Assembly: GCA_018714105.1 (NCBI GenBank)
Contig: DVNW01000016.1
Location: 26,239-90,238, forward strand
Length of the DNA stretch: 64,000 nucleotides
Origin: Candidatus Faecicola pullistercoris
GTDB lineage: Bacteria; Bacillota; Clostridia; Christensenellales; CAG-917
Direction: 5' to 3'
Shown: positions 17,175 to 27,138 of the stretch, piece after piece
How positions within the stretch are numbered: position 1 is the stretch's first letter
Layout: every line of letters starts with the position of its first letter
Position numbers and translations under genes: made by a program
The notes under the pieces: model-generated
The model's input: only the letters and a program-made list of their open reading frames with translations
Database searches by the model: none
Told to the model about the DNA's origin: nothing

Positions 17175-18191
17175 ATGGCCATAGATTATAAACAGGCCGG
17201 AGTAGACGTTGAAGCCGGATATTCCGCAGTTAAACTCATGAAACAGTACGTAAGCAAAACTTACGATAAAAACGTCTTAGGCGATCTGGGCTCTTTCGGC
17301 GGATTTTACGCTCTGGACGACAAGCCCGACGGCGACGTGCTAGTAGCCGGCACCGACGGGGTGGGCACCAAATTAAAATACGCTTTCGTTACGGGAAAAC
17401 ACGACACAATAGGTATAGACGCCGTGGCCATGTGCGTAAACGATATAGTTTGTCAGGGAGCAAGACCTCTGATATTCCTTGACTATATCGCTCTTTCCAA
17501 ACTAGTGCCCGAAAAGGTGGCCGAAATAGTTAAGGGCGTGGCAGAAGGCTGTATGCAGGCAGGTTGCGCGCTTATCGGCGGCGAAACGGCCGAAATGCCC
17601 GGATTTTATGCTGCCGACGAGTACGACATAGCCGGGTTCTCGGTGGGCGTTGCCAAAAAGAACAAAATCATAAACGGAGCCTCGATTAAAGAAGGCGACG
17701 TACTTATAGGACTCAGATCGAGCGGTATACATTCCAACGGATATTCGCTTGTAAGGCAGCTTTATCCGCCCGTCAGGGAAGAACTCGAAAAGTTCGACGA
17801 GGAACTTGGCGAAAGCGCGGCCGAAGCCATACTCAGACCAACAAGAATTTACGTTAAAACCGTGCTCGACCTTATCGACAAGTATACGGTCAAGGGCATC
17901 GCGCACATCACGGGCGGCGGATTTATAGAAAACATACCCCGCATTTTACCTGAAGGGCTTGCGGCCGAAATCGACCGCTCGTCTTACGAATTGCCGCCCA
18001 TATTCAAAGCGCTTAAAAAGCGCGCGGGCATAAGCGACGTGAAAATGTACAATACCTTCAATATGGGTATAGGCATGGTACTGGCGGTTTCGCCCGATAT
18101 TGCCGGGGAAGTTTTGTCCTATCTCGAAAGCAAGGGCGAAAACGCGGTGCGTCTGGGCGTAGTAGTTAAGGGCGAAGGCGTTATTTTATGA
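17175..18191 (+). CDS. purM: Phosphoribosylformylglycinamidine cyclo-ligase (AIR synthetase)
   Basis: 338 aa, normal length. Closes FGAM to AIR with ATP. Conserved blocks: [65 protein letters not shown] and [19 protein letters not shown] lies just after the purF stop, 9 bp between the genes. It overlaps purN by 4 bp. Confidence 0.97.
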   Translation: MAIDYKQAGVDVEAGYSAVKLMKQYVSKTYDKNVLGDLGSFGGFYALDDKPDGDVLVAGTDGVGTKLKYAFVTGKHDTIGIDAVAMCVNDIVCQGARPLIFLDYIALSKLVPEKVAEIVKGVAEGCMQAGCALIGGETAEMPGFYAADEYDIAGFSVGVAKKNKIINGASIKEGDVLIGLRSSGIHSNGYSLVRQLYPPVREELEKFDEELGESAAEAILRPTRIYVKTVLDLIDKYTVKGIAHITGGGFIENIPRILPEGLAAEIDRSSYELPPIFKALKKRAGISDVKMYNTFNMGIGMVLAVSPDIAGEVLSYLESKGENAVRLGVVVKGEGVIL

Positions 18192-18769
18192 AAAAAATAG
18201 TGGTTTTCGCCTCGGGCGGCGGTTCGGATTTTCAAAGCGTTATCGACGGAGTCGAAAGCGGCCTTATCAAGGCCGAAATAAGTCTGCTGATAGCGGGAAA
18301 GGAAGATATTTACGCCATAGAGCGCGCCAAGGCTCACGGTATCGACTGGGCCGTTTACCGCAAAAAGGATTACCCATCGGCCGAGGCGATGTACGACGAC
18401 ATAATCGCGCGGCTTGACACAATCAACCCCGATCTGATCGTGCTTGCGGGATATCTTACGATTCTTACGCCGAATATAGTCGGAAGGTACAAAGGACGCA
18501 TAATCAACATACATCCGTCGCTTATTCCGAAATACTGCGGCGACGGTTTTTACGGCATGAAAGTTCACCGCGCCGTTATAGCCGCGGGCGAAAAGGTTTC
18601 GGGAGCCACTGTGCATTACGTGGACGAAGGCACGGATACCGGCGCGATAATAAAACAGGTTACGGTAAACGTGGCCGAAGACGACACTCCCGAGAGCCTG
18701 CAAAAAAGAGTTCTGGAAGCGGAGCACAAGCTCCTGCCCGAAACGGTGGCGGCGCTATTAAACGATTAA
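18188..18769 (+). CDS. purN: Phosphoribosylglycinamide formyltransferase
   Basis: 193 aa. Transfers a formyl group from 10-formyl-THF to GAR. Visible: the N-terminal [16 protein letters not shown] phosphate loop, the catalytic block INIHPSLIP and [13 protein letters not shown] with the conserved Asp. Length is typical. It starts inside the purM stop (ATGA overlap). Confidence 0.95.
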   Translation: MKKIVVFASGGGSDFQSVIDGVESGLIKAEISLLIAGKEDIYAIERAKAHGIDWAVYRKKDYPSAEAMYDDIIARLDTINPDLIVLAGYLTILTPNIVGRYKGRIINIHPSLIPKYCGDGFYGMKVHRAVIAAGEKVSGATVHYVDEGTDTGAIIKQVTVNVAEDDTPESLQKRVLEAEHKLLPETVAALLND

Positions 18770-18795
18770 TTTAAACAAAACAAGGAGATAAAGTG

Positions 18796-20325
18796 ATGAA
18801 AAAGAGGGCATTAATCAGCGTTTCAGATAAAACCGATATAGAAAAGGTCGGTAAAAAACTTGCCGATCTCGGATACGAGATAATATCAACCGGCGGTACC
18901 GCGGTGGCGCTTTCCAAAGCAGGGCTGGACGTTATAGGCATAAGCGACGTAACGGGCTTTCCCGAGTGCCTCGACGGCAGAGTCAAAACCCTTCATCCCG
19001 CCGTGCACGCGGGCCTTCTCGCCATGAGAAGCAATCCCGATCACATGAAACAGCTTAAAGACCTGGACATCAATACCATCGACGTGGTTATAGTAAACCT
19101 TTATCCCTTCAGACAGACCGTGCTTGCGGGGAAACCCTTCGAGGACGTCGTTGAAAATATCGATATAGGCGGACCTACCATGCTGAGATCCGCGGCAAAG
19201 AACTATCAGGACGTTACGGTTATCGTTGACCCCGCGGATTACGAAAAGGTTTTTGCCGAACTCGAAGCCGGCGAAGTAAGCAGGGAAACGAGAATTTACC
19301 TCATGTACAAGGTATATCAGCACACCGCAGTTTACGATACCATGATTTCGGATTATCTCAGGGCGAAGCTCGGCATAGATTTTCCCGATCAGCTCACTAT
19401 GGCGTTCGAGAAAAAGGAGCAGCTCCGTTACGGCGAAAATCCGCATCAGCAGGGTGCTTTTTACGCTGAAATCATGCCCAAAGGAAACAGCCTTGCGGAA
19501 GCCGTTCAGCTTAACGGAAAACAGCTTTCCTACAACAACATCAACGACGCCAACGGCGCAATAGAACTGCTTAAAGAATTCGACGCTCCTACCGTGGTTG
19601 CGGTCAAGCATACAAATCCGTGCGGAGTGGCTACGGCCGAAAACATTTTGGAGGCTTATAAAAAGGCATATGCGGCCGACTCCGTTTCCATATTCGGCGG
19701 AATAGTTGCCGCAAACGGCACCGTGGACAAGGAAACGGCGGAAGAAATAGTAAAAATCTTTCTTGAAATCGTTATCGCGCCCGACTTTACCGACGAGGCT
19801 CTCGAAGTGCTTAAACGCAAGCCCAACCTCAGGGTGCTTAAAATCGAGGGCGTAGCTGTAAAGAACGCGGGCGGACTGAAAGATATGAAAAAAGTGTACG
19901 GCGGTCTTCTTGTGCAGGACGCCGATCTGTCGCTGTACGAAAACTTAAAAACCGTTACCGAGAAAAAACCTTCCGACAAAGAAATCAAGGATATGGAATT
20001 TGCCATGAAGGTGGTCAAACACTGCAAGTCCAACGCCATAGTCATTGCAAAAGACGGGGCCACGTTGGGCATAGGCGTAGGTCAGACCAACAGGATTTGG
20101 GCGACGAAACAGGCCGTCGAGCACAGCGAAGGCGGAGTTAAAGGCGCCGTTCTCGCTTCCGACGCATTCTTCCCGTTCGACGACTGCGTTACCGAAGCCG
20201 CGGCCGCAGGCATAAGCGCGATCGTTCAGCCCGGCGGCAGCCTCAGGGACGCCGACAGCATCAAAAAGGCCGACGAAACGGGCATTTCCATGAGCTTTAC
20301 CGGCGAAAGACATTTCAAACATTAA
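18796..20325 (+). CDS. purH: Bifunctional AICAR transformylase/IMP cyclohydrolase
   Basis: 509 aa. Carries out the last two steps to IMP. The N-terminal MGS-like cyclohydrolase domain (about 1-190: [37 protein letters not shown]) is followed by the AICAR transformylase domain ([23 protein letters not shown] with the catalytic Lys-His, and the C-terminal QPGGSLRD). AAGGAG precedes the ATG at 18796. A GTG at 18793 directly before it is a less likely start. The 26-bp gap after purN is the longest so far in the operon. Confidence 0.97.
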   Translation: MKKRALISVSDKTDIEKVGKKLADLGYEIISTGGTAVALSKAGLDVIGISDVTGFPECLDGRVKTLHPAVHAGLLAMRSNPDHMKQLKDLDINTIDVVIVNLYPFRQTVLAGKPFEDVVENIDIGGPTMLRSAAKNYQDVTVIVDPADYEKVFAELEAGEVSRETRIYLMYKVYQHTAVYDTMISDYLRAKLGIDFPDQLTMAFEKKEQLRYGENPHQQGAFYAEIMPKGNSLAEAVQLNGKQLSYNNINDANGAIELLKEFDAPTVVAVKHTNPCGVATAENILEAYKKAYAADSVSIFGGIVAANGTVDKETAEEIVKIFLEIVIAPDFTDEALEVLKRKPNLRVLKIEGVAVKNAGGLKDMKKVYGGLLVQDADLSLYENLKTVTEKKPSDKEIKDMEFAMKVVKHCKSNAIVIAKDGATLGIGVGQTNRIWATKQAVEHSEGGVKGAVLASDAFFPFDDCVTEAAAAGISAIVQPGGSLRDADSIKKADETGISMSFTGERHFKH

Positions 20326-20334
20326 GGAGACAAT

Positions 20335-21594
20335 ATGAAAAAGTACAACATTGCCGTGATAGGCGGGGGCGGCAGGGAACACGCTATTTGCGCTCAGCTC
20401 AAAAAGAGTCCCCGAACGGATAATCTATACTGTATACCCGGAAACGCCGGCATAAGCGGAATTTGCACTTGCGAAAAATTGTCCGTATTCGATTTTGACG
20501 GTATCGAAAAGTTCTGTAAGGCAAACGCCGTGGATTTAGTTTTCGTAGCGCCCGACGATCCGCTTGCCAAAGGACTAGTGAATTTCCTTACGGAAAAGGG
20601 GTTGCGCGCTTTCGGACCTACCCGCGAGGCCGCTCAGCTCGAAAGCAGCAAGGTGTTTTCCAAAGCGTTTATGCAAAGGCACGGTATTCCTACCGCGAAA
20701 CACCGTTCTTTTTCGGACTACTCCGAGGCCGAACGGTATCTGCTGGAAGCGGATATGCCCATAGTCCTTAAAGCCGACGGTCTTGCCCTCGGTAAAGGCG
20801 TGCTTATCTGCGAGGACAGAGAAAGCGCTTTAAAGGGCCTTAAAGAACTTATGCTGGACGGAAAGTTCGGCGACGCGGGAAGCAATATCGTCATAGAGGA
20901 ATTTTTAAAGGGAAGGGAGGTTACGGTGCTTGCGTTCTGCGACGGCAACACCGTAAAATGTATGCCTTCTTCACAGGACCATAAACGCGCGTTCGACGGC
21001 GATAAGGGCCTTAATACGGGCGGCATGGGCGCTTTTGCTCCCAGTCCGTACTTTACCCGTGCGATGCAAGAAGAGCTTATGAATAAAATCGCGCTTCCTA
21101 CGGTAAACGGCCTGAAAGAAGAAGGAATAATTTTTAAAGGCGTTATTTATTTCGGCCTGATGATGACGGCTACGGGACTTAAAGTTATAGAATACAACGC
21201 CCGTTTCGGCGATCCCGAAACGCAGGTCGTGCTGCCTCTTCTGAAAACGGATTTCGTGGATATAGTAAACGCATGTATCGACGGTACTCTTGACAGCCTC
21301 GATATCGAGTGGGAAGACTTTACCGCTCTTACGGTAGTCGTGGCTTCGGGCGGTTATCCCGAAAATGTGGTAAAAGGCTATCCTGTGGAGATAGGCGATA
21401 CCCGCGACGTGGAAATTTTCCACGCAGGCACCGCTTTCGACGCTCAGGGCAGGCTTGTTACAAACGGCGGCAGAGTATTCGACGTTACGGCTACGGGCAG
21501 GGATATAGCCGAGGCCCGCGAAAAGGTTTACGCGCAGATAGATAAAATCAGATTCACCGACGCAAGATACAGAAAGGATATAGGTTTAGTATGA
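20335..21594 (+). CDS. purD: Phosphoribosylamine-glycine ligase (GAR synthetase)
   Basis: 419 aa. Ligates glycine to phosphoribosylamine with ATP. The N-domain (IAVIGGGGREHAICAQLKKS), ATP-grasp core (VLKADGLALGKGVLIC, MPSSQDHKRAFDGDKGLNTGGMGAFAPSP, EYNARFGDPETQ) and C-terminal domain are complete. AAGGAG precedes the ATG. The end overlaps purL by 4 bp. Confidence 0.97.
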   Translation: MKKYNIAVIGGGGREHAICAQLKKSPRTDNLYCIPGNAGISGICTCEKLSVFDFDGIEKFCKANAVDLVFVAPDDPLAKGLVNFLTEKGLRAFGPTREAAQLESSKVFSKAFMQRHGIPTAKHRSFSDYSEAERYLLEADMPIVLKADGLALGKGVLICEDRESALKGLKELMLDGKFGDAGSNIVIEEFLKGREVTVLAFCDGNTVKCMPSSQDHKRAFDGDKGLNTGGMGAFAPSPYFTRAMQEELMNKIALPTVNGLKEEGIIFKGVIYFGLMMTATGLKVIEYNARFGDPETQVVLPLLKTDFVDIVNACIDGTLDSLDIEWEDFTALTVVVASGGYPENVVKGYPVEIGDTRDVEIFHAGTAFDAQGRLVTNGGRVFDVTATGRDIAEAREKVYAQIDKIRFTDARYRKDIGLV

Positions 21595-24500
21595 TTTACA
21601 GAGTGTACGTTGAGAAAAAAGAAGGGTTTGACCCTTCCAAAGCAAAACTCGAGGCGGATATTTCGGGACTTTTGAAAATTAAAGCGGATAAAATCCGTAA
21701 ACTTCTGAGATACGACGTCGAGGGACTTACCCGTGACGAAATGAAATCCGCCGTAACTTCGGTATTCAGCGAACCCGCCGTGGACAGGGTTTATACCGAG
21801 GACGAGTTCCGCGCGGGCAGAGGCGACAGCACCGTGCTGGTTACCGAATATCTCGAAGGGCAGTTCGACCAGCGCGCCGACTCGGCAATGCAGTGCGTGC
21901 AGTTTCTTACCGGAGGAACGAGGCCGCTTATCAAATGCGCTACCGTTTATCTTTTCCACGGTGTTGACGGAAAGGACCTCGACGCGGTAAAAAAATATCT
22001 CATAAATCCCGTGGACAGCAAAGAGGGCAGCGAGGATATGCCGGTTACGCTCAAGCGCGCGGCGGCCCAAACCGCCGAAATGAGGGTGGAGGAAAAAGGC
22101 TTTAACGAAATGAGCGGGGCCGCTCTTAAAAAATATTACGACGGTTTCGGTTTCGCCATGTCTTTTGAAGACCTGCTTTTCGTGCAGAACTATTTCCGCA
22201 AAATCAAGCGTACGCCCACTTATACCGAACTTAAAGTCATAGATACGTATTGGAGCGACCATTGCCGACATACCACTTTTCTTACCAAACTCAATTCGGT
22301 AAGGATTGAAAGCAATAATCCCGACCTTGAAAACGCCTATAAACAATACGTCGACCTGTTCAACGAAATGTATAAGGACAGACAGGATAAATATCGCTGC
22401 CTTATGGACATCGCCACAATCGCCGCCAAAAAACTCAGGAAAGAAGGGTATCTCGATAACCTCGACGTCAGCGACGAGATAAACGCGTGCTCCGTAGTCG
22501 TTAACGTCGACGTGGACGGCAAGGACGAGGAATGGCTTATAATGTTTAAAAACGAAACGCATAACCATCCCACCGAAATCGAGCCTTTCGGCGGCGCGGC
22601 AACATGTCTGGGCGGAGCCATACGCGACCCGCTCAGCGGAAGAACTTACGTCTATCAGGCCATGCGGGTTACGGGCGCGGGAAATCCCTTGGAGGAATAT
22701 TCAAAAACCCTTAAAGGAAAACTGCCTCAGCGCATGCTGACCAGAACGGCTCTGGCAGGGTTTTCCAGTTACGGCAATCAGATAGGCCTGGCTACCGGTA
22801 CGGTAGCCGAAATATACAACGACAGATTCAAGGCAAAACGCCTCGAAACGGGTTACGTTATCGGCGGCAACAAGCGCGAAAACGTGGTAAGAAGACAGCC
22901 CGTTGCGGGCGATATAGTCATAATGGTAGGCGGCGACACCGGACGCGACGGTTGCGGCGGCGCGACGGGCAGCAGCAAGTCGCATACTTTGCAGTCGATA
23001 GATACATGCGGCGCCGAAGTTCAGAAGGGTAACGCCCTGGAAGAAAGAAAGCTTCAACGCCTGTTCAGAAATCCCGAAGTTTCCAAACTTATAGTCAAAT
23101 GCAACGACTTCGGAGCGGGCGGCGTCTGCGTGGCTATAGGCGAACTCGCGGACGGACTCGATATACACCTCGAAAGAATCAACAAAAAATACGACGGTCT
23201 CAGCGCTACCGAGCTTGCCATAAGCGAATCGCAGGAGCGCATGGCAGTGGTGGTTGCGGCAGAGGACGCCGATAAATTCATAAAGCTCGCCGAGGAGGAA
23301 AACCTCAAATCGGTTAAAGTGGCCGACGTTACCGACAGCGGTCGGCTCAGAATGTTCTATAATGAGACGCCCATAGTGGATATTGAGCGCAGTTTTCTCG
23401 ATACCAACGGCGTGCGCCAGCAGATCGACGTCGTCATAAGCGATAACTACGACGGTTATTTCGATAAAACCACGGAGGAAAAACGCAATCTCATTGCCGC
23501 AAAGGATTATCAGAAACTTATTGACGGCATAATGTCCGAACTCAACGTGTGCTCGCAAAAGGGATTGGGCGAAGTGTTCGACAGTACCATAGGCGCGGCA
23601 AGTGTGCTTATGCCGTTCGGCGGTAAAACGCAGCTGACGCCTGCCGTTATGATGGCCGCCAAACCTCCCGTAGACGGTTATACGACTACGGTTACGTGCT
23701 CGTCCTATTCATTAAATACCGATCTTCTCATTCATTCGCCTTACGTGGGGGCAATGTATTCCGTGGTAACGGCGGTGAGCAAACTGATAGCCGGCGGCGT
23801 CGATTATTCCACCGTGCGGCTTACCCTTCAGGAATTTTTCAAGCGTCTCGGCAAAGACCCGAAGAGATGGGGCGAACCCACGTCGGCACTTCTGGGCGCG
23901 CTGGACGCTCAGCTGAATTTGAAACTTGCCGCGATAGGCGGTAAGGACAGTATGAGCGGCACTTTCGAAAACATCGACGTGCCCCCCACGCTGATAGCCT
24001 TCGCCATGGGTATCGCAAAAGAGGAAAACGTCATTCACAACGCCTTCCCCGCAAAAGGCAGAGTGTACCTTTACAAAGTGCCCAAAAACCAAAACGGTCG
24101 GCCGCAGTTCGAAAGCCTTGTAAAAATGTATAAGGAAATTTCCGACAAAATCAAAAAGAAGGAAATTCTTTACGCTACGGTGGTGGAAGAGGGCGGAAGA
24201 ATCGCCGCGCTCGTAAAATCCCTTGTCGGAAACAGAGTTGGCGCTACGCTTCCGACTTTTAAAGAGGCCGACGTTATGCCCGCATACGGCGACGTCATCG
24301 TGGTCAGCGAAAAACTGCTTTACGGCGGCTATGCGAAAGAATATGCCGAACTCAAAGAAGATTACACGCTTACCTTAGGCGGCGTGGAGGTGGATCTTAG
24401 CAAAACGGAAAGGGCATTTACGGGTACGCTTGAAAGCGTGTTCCCCACGGTGACCGATAAGAGCGGCGAAGTATCTCCGGTAAACTTTGAATGCGGGCGC

Positions 24501-25325
24501 TCCTTTACCGGACTTTACAAATGCGCAAGGCCAAAAGTGTTTATTCCCGCGTTTCCGGGTACCAACTGCGAAGAGGATACGGCAAGAGCGTTTATACGCG
24601 CGGGCGCCGACGCGGAAATCTTTGTTATAAAGAATCAGACGCCGTCCCAACTCGAAGAAAGTATAAATGCCATGGCTGCCGCAATCCGTAAGGCGCAGAT
24701 TATTGCTTTCCCGGGAGGATTTTCCGGCGGCGACGAGCCCGACGGCAGCGGTAAGTTCATAGTCAATACGTTCAAAAATCCCGTTCTGAAAGAAAGAGTC
24801 GAAGAGCTCCTTTACGCTCGCGACGGCCTGGCAATAGGCATATGCAACGGGTTCCAGGCGCTTATAAAACTCGGACTTCTGCCGTACGGGCATATTGAGG
24901 ATATGAAAGACAATTCGCCGACGCTTACTTTCAACGATATTTCCAGGCACGTCAGCACCGTGTCGTCCGTACGCGTAGGCACGGACAACTCGCCCTGGCT
25001 TTCCGCGCTTAAAGTGGGCGAAATATATTCGGTACCCGTAAGTCACGGCGAAGGAAAGTTCGTAGCAGACGAAGCAACGCTTAAAACGCTTATCGACAAC
25101 GGGCAGATATTTACTCAGTACGTCGATTTATCGGGTAATGTAACCATGCAATCGCCATATAATCCCAACGGCTCGACGGCCGCGATAGAAGGCATCATTT
25201 CTCCCGACGGACGGATTCTCGGCAAGATGGGACATGCCGAAAGGTGTGTGAAAGGCCTTTATAAAAACGTGGAAGGCAATTACGATATGCGTCTGTTCGA
25301 ATCGGGCGTCAAATATTTTAAATAG
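21591..25325 (+). CDS. purL: Phosphoribosylformylglycinamidine synthase, single-chain
   Basis: 1244-aa FGAM synthase converting FGAR and glutamine to FGAM. An N-terminal PurS-like region (about 1-150) is followed by the two AIR-synthetase-like halves (VIDTYWSDHCRHTTF; NETHNHPTEIEPFGGAATCLGGAIRDPLSGR; a second half near 640-900) and a class I glutaminase domain from about 970 (KVFIPAFPGTNCEEDT; nucleophile Cys1085 in GICNGFQ). It replaces the separate PurS, PurL and PurQ proteins of Bacillus. A terminator follows 25 bp after the TAG. purB, purA and purK are not in this operon. Confidence 0.96.
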   Translation: MIYRVYVEKKEGFDPSKAKLEADISGLLKIKADKIRKLLRYDVEGLTRDEMKSAVTSVFSEPAVDRVYTEDEFRAGRGDSTVLVTEYLEGQFDQRADSAMQCVQFLTGGTRPLIKCATVYLFHGVDGKDLDAVKKYLINPVDSKEGSEDMPVTLKRAAAQTAEMRVEEKGFNEMSGAALKKYYDGFGFAMSFEDLLFVQNYFRKIKRTPTYTELKVIDTYWSDHCRHTTFLTKLNSVRIESNNPDLENAYKQYVDLFNEMYKDRQDKYRCLMDIATIAAKKLRKEGYLDNLDVSDEINACSVVVNVDVDGKDEEWLIMFKNETHNHPTEIEPFGGAATCLGGAIRDPLSGRTYVYQAMRVTGAGNPLEEYSKTLKGKLPQRMLTRTALAGFSSYGNQIGLATGTVAEIYNDRFKAKRLETGYVIGGNKRENVVRRQPVAGDIVIMVGGDTGRDGCGGATGSSKSHTLQSIDTCGAEVQKGNALEERKLQRLFRNPEVSKLIVKCNDFGAGGVCVAIGELADGLDIHLERINKKYDGLSATELAISESQERMAVVVAAEDADKFIKLAEEENLKSVKVADVTDSGRLRMFYNETPIVDIERSFLDTNGVRQQIDVVISDNYDGYFDKTTEEKRNLIAAKDYQKLIDGIMSELNVCSQKGLGEVFDSTIGAASVLMPFGGKTQLTPAVMMAAKPPVDGYTTTVTCSSYSLNTDLLIHSPYVGAMYSVVTAVSKLIAGGVDYSTVRLTLQEFFKRLGKDPKRWGEPTSALLGALDAQLNLKLAAIGGKDSMSGTFENIDVPPTLIAFAMGIAKEENVIHNAFPAKGRVYLYKVPKNQNGRPQFESLVKMYKEISDKIKKKEILYATVVEEGGRIAALVKSLVGNRVGATLPTFKEADVMPAYGDVIVVSEKLLYGGYAKEYAELKEDYTLTLGGVEVDLSKTERAFTGTLESVFPTVTDKSGEVSPVNFECGRSFTGLYKCARPKVFIPAFPGTNCEEDTARAFIRAGADAEIFVIKNQTPSQLEESINAMAAAIRKAQIIAFPGGFSGGDEPDGSGKFIVNTFKNPVLKERVEELLYARDGLAIGICNGFQALIKLGLLPYGHIEDMKDNSPTLTFNDISRHVSTVSSVRVGTDNSPWLSALKVGEIYSVPVSHGEGKFVADEATLKTLIDNGQIFTQYVDLSGNVTMQSPYNPNGSTAAIEGIISPDGRILGKMGHAERCVKGLYKNVEGNYDMRLFESGVKYFK

Positions 25326-25350
25326 CACAACAAGAAGTTTATAAATAAAA

Positions 25351-25382
25351 AACAGCCGATAACAGGCTGTTTTTTATTTTTT
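25351..25382. terminator. Terminator after the purine operon
   Basis: AACAGCC (25351-25357) pairs with GGCTGTT (25365-25371), followed by a T-rich tail on the + strand and preceded by an A run (25346-25350), so it can also serve the convergent acetyltransferase gene. Confidence 0.8.
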
Positions 25383-25390
25383 TGAATTAG

Positions 25391-26026
25391 TTATTTTAAT
25401 CTTTCCGACAGTTCGTCGGGGATTTTCAATTCCTTGAAATAGTACTCGCGGTCTTTTTCGTTTATCGGCCTGAGGACGCGGCAAGGATTGCCTGCCGCCA
25501 CTACTCTTTCGGGAACGTCCTTGGTTACCACGCTGCCCGCGCCGATTACGCTGTCGTCGCCCACGGTAACGCCGGGCAGTATAATCACGCCTGCGCCTAT
25601 CCAACATCTCCGGCCTATTCTCACGGGCGCGTTAAACTGAAAGTACTCCTCCCTGAGTTCGGGCAGGACAGGGTGTCCGGCCGTGGCTACGGTAACGCCG
25701 GGACCGAACATTGTTTTGTCGCCTACGTATATGTGGGTGTCGTCAACAAGAGTCAGGTTATAATTCGCGTATACGCCGTTTCCGAAATGAACGTGTTTAC
25801 CGCCCCAGTTACTGAAAAAGGGGGTTTCGACGTAGCTGTCTTCTCCGAATTCGGCAAACATCTCTTTTAAAAGTTTCCGCCTTTGTTCAATCATAGAGGG
25901 TTTAAGCGAGTTGTACTCGAAAACCATATCCAGGCGTTTGAGCTGTTCGAGTTCGAATTGTTCGCCGACCGGAAGGTACAGGCTTTTGTCGTGCATTTTT
26001 TCCGTCAATGTTTTTAAATCGTTCAT
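25391..26026 (-). CDS. Maltose/galactoside O-acetyltransferase-like (left-handed beta helix)
   Basis: 211-aa acetyl-CoA dependent O-acetyltransferase of the Maa/LacA/NodL group. The N-terminal Mac domain (residues 5-60: MHDKSLYLPVGEQFELEQL) is followed by hexapeptide repeats (HVHFGNGVYANYNLTLVDDTHIYVGDKTMFGPGV, IGRRCWIGAGVIILPGVTVGDDSVIGAGSVVTKDV) with the catalytic His in TAGHPV. It should form a trimer and acetylate a sugar. It starts 4 bp after the PI-PLC-like gene, with a weak ribosome site, so it is probably coupled to it. Confidence 0.88.
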   Translation of the reverse strand: MNDLKTLTEKMHDKSLYLPVGEQFELEQLKRLDMVFEYNSLKPSMIEQRRKLLKEMFAEFGEDSYVETPFFSNWGGKHVHFGNGVYANYNLTLVDDTHIYVGDKTMFGPGVTVATAGHPVLPELREEYFQFNAPVRIGRRCWIGAGVIILPGVTVGDDSVIGAGSVVTKDVPERVVAAGNPCRVLRPINEKDREYYFKELKIPDELSERLK

Positions 26027-26030
26027 AAAT

Positions 26031-27011
26031 TTACAATCCGTAATTATAGTCGTTTATTATTTTGTTTATCCTGTTGTTGAAATCATTTTTGTCCGTATCG
26101 ACATAATCGAAAAACACAACGGGCATGGCGTGCAGCCAGTCGGCAAAGTCAGGCTGATTTATAAGTTTTACGTTCCACCGCGCGGACATTTTAAGAATGG
26201 AGAGAAAAAAGGCTACGTATAAAGTGTACCCGAATTTCGATACAGGCGTTTTTTGCGCCTGATTTATTCTGAACGCGTGTTTTAAATCGGCTTTATGCCG
26301 CAGAACCGCCAAAACTTCGGCGCGTATTTTGCCGAGTATGGGTTTAGTGCGTATATCGTTGTGCCAGGTAATTCGCGTGTGCCGTTGAAAATCGTATACT
26401 TTTTCTATGTACGGGCTTTTGACTCCGTCCTGCAGCCTGTATTTGGCAAGCAGTACGACACCGCTTTGGGTTCCGTTCGCGGTTACGTCGCCGTAAGTAA
26501 GGTCTTCGAGAGGTTTTTTGGGATAGGAGACGTAGTCGAATATGTTTTTACCGTTTACGCGCACCTCGGCCATCGCACGGAACAGGGCGTCGTAGCCGTT
26601 TTGAGAATATTTGAAATACTGCATGGCAAGTACTACGATTTCACCGTCGTTGTCTTGCAGAAATCGCAGCACGTCGGCCAGATATTCTTCAAGCGGGGCC
26701 GAAGTCAAAGCGTGCATGGTATAATAACCTTTTGCCGTATGCGTTACCCTGACGTCGAAAAATCGCACGCCCTTAGTAAGCTGGGTATACGCGTCGGATA
26801 CCTGTGCTTTGGACAGTTTTGCAACGCGGTTTTTAAACAGTTTAAGCGCGTGCGGCGATAATATTCCTCTTTTGTCGTGAGGGTCCGGGAAAGAACTCGG
26901 CGAAATTTTGTGGGAAAATGCGTCGTGCGAGCCTATCATTGCGATATCCGTTACCTTCACGTCCGGCTTGTTTGAAAAAATGTTTTTGTGCAGTGAATGA
27001 CAGTTGCGCAT
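26031..27011 (-). CDS. PI-PLC X-domain-like phosphodiesterase
   Basis: 326-aa protein of the phosphatidylinositol-specific phospholipase C family (TIM barrel), which cleaves phosphoinositide-type esters to cyclic phosphates. The general base region IGSHDAFSH (His29), the substrate strand KGVRFFDVRV (Arg83, Asp87) and the second histidine (His100, YTMHAL) are all present. There is no signal peptide, which is unusual for a secreted bacterial PI-PLC, so it may act inside the cell or leave by another route. Good AGAGG start site and its own promoter. A C-terminal hydrophobic stretch (YTLYVAFFLSILKM) might touch a membrane. Confidence 0.8.
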   Translation of the reverse strand: MRNCHSLHKNIFSNKPDVKVTDIAMIGSHDAFSHKISPSSFPDPHDKRGILSPHALKLFKNRVAKLSKAQVSDAYTQLTKGVRFFDVRVTHTAKGYYTMHALTSAPLEEYLADVLRFLQDNDGEIVVLAMQYFKYSQNGYDALFRAMAEVRVNGKNIFDYVSYPKKPLEDLTYGDVTANGTQSGVVLLAKYRLQDGVKSPYIEKVYDFQRHTRITWHNDIRTKPILGKIRAEVLAVLRHKADLKHAFRINQAQKTPVSKFGYTLYVAFFLSILKMSARWNVKLINQPDFADWLHAMPVVFFDYVDTDKNDFNNRINKIINDYNYGL

Positions 27012-27029
27012 TTTAATTACCTCTTTAAT

Positions 27030-27058
27030 ATGGTATCATAAGAAAGCTTTAAAATCAA
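27030..27058 (-). promoter_or_regulatory. Promoter of PI-PLC/acetyltransferase operon
   Basis: On the - strand, TTGATT (27053-27058), a 17-nt spacer and TACCAT (27030-27035), about 19 nt ahead of the ATG. Confidence 0.45.
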
Positions 27059-27080
27059 CAGTTAAAAAAGCCTCAAAGCG

Positions 27081-27109
27081 TTGACTAAAAAATCGTCGGG
27101 GTATATAAT
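27081..27109 (+). promoter_or_regulatory. Promoter of mrp-like gene
   Basis: TTGACT (27081-27086), a 17-nt spacer and TATAAT (27104-27109), about 30 nt before the ATG at 27139. Divergent from the PI-PLC promoter. Confidence 0.75.
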
Positions 27110-27138
27110 TAACTGGCATTAAATCAAGGAGCAGAAAA

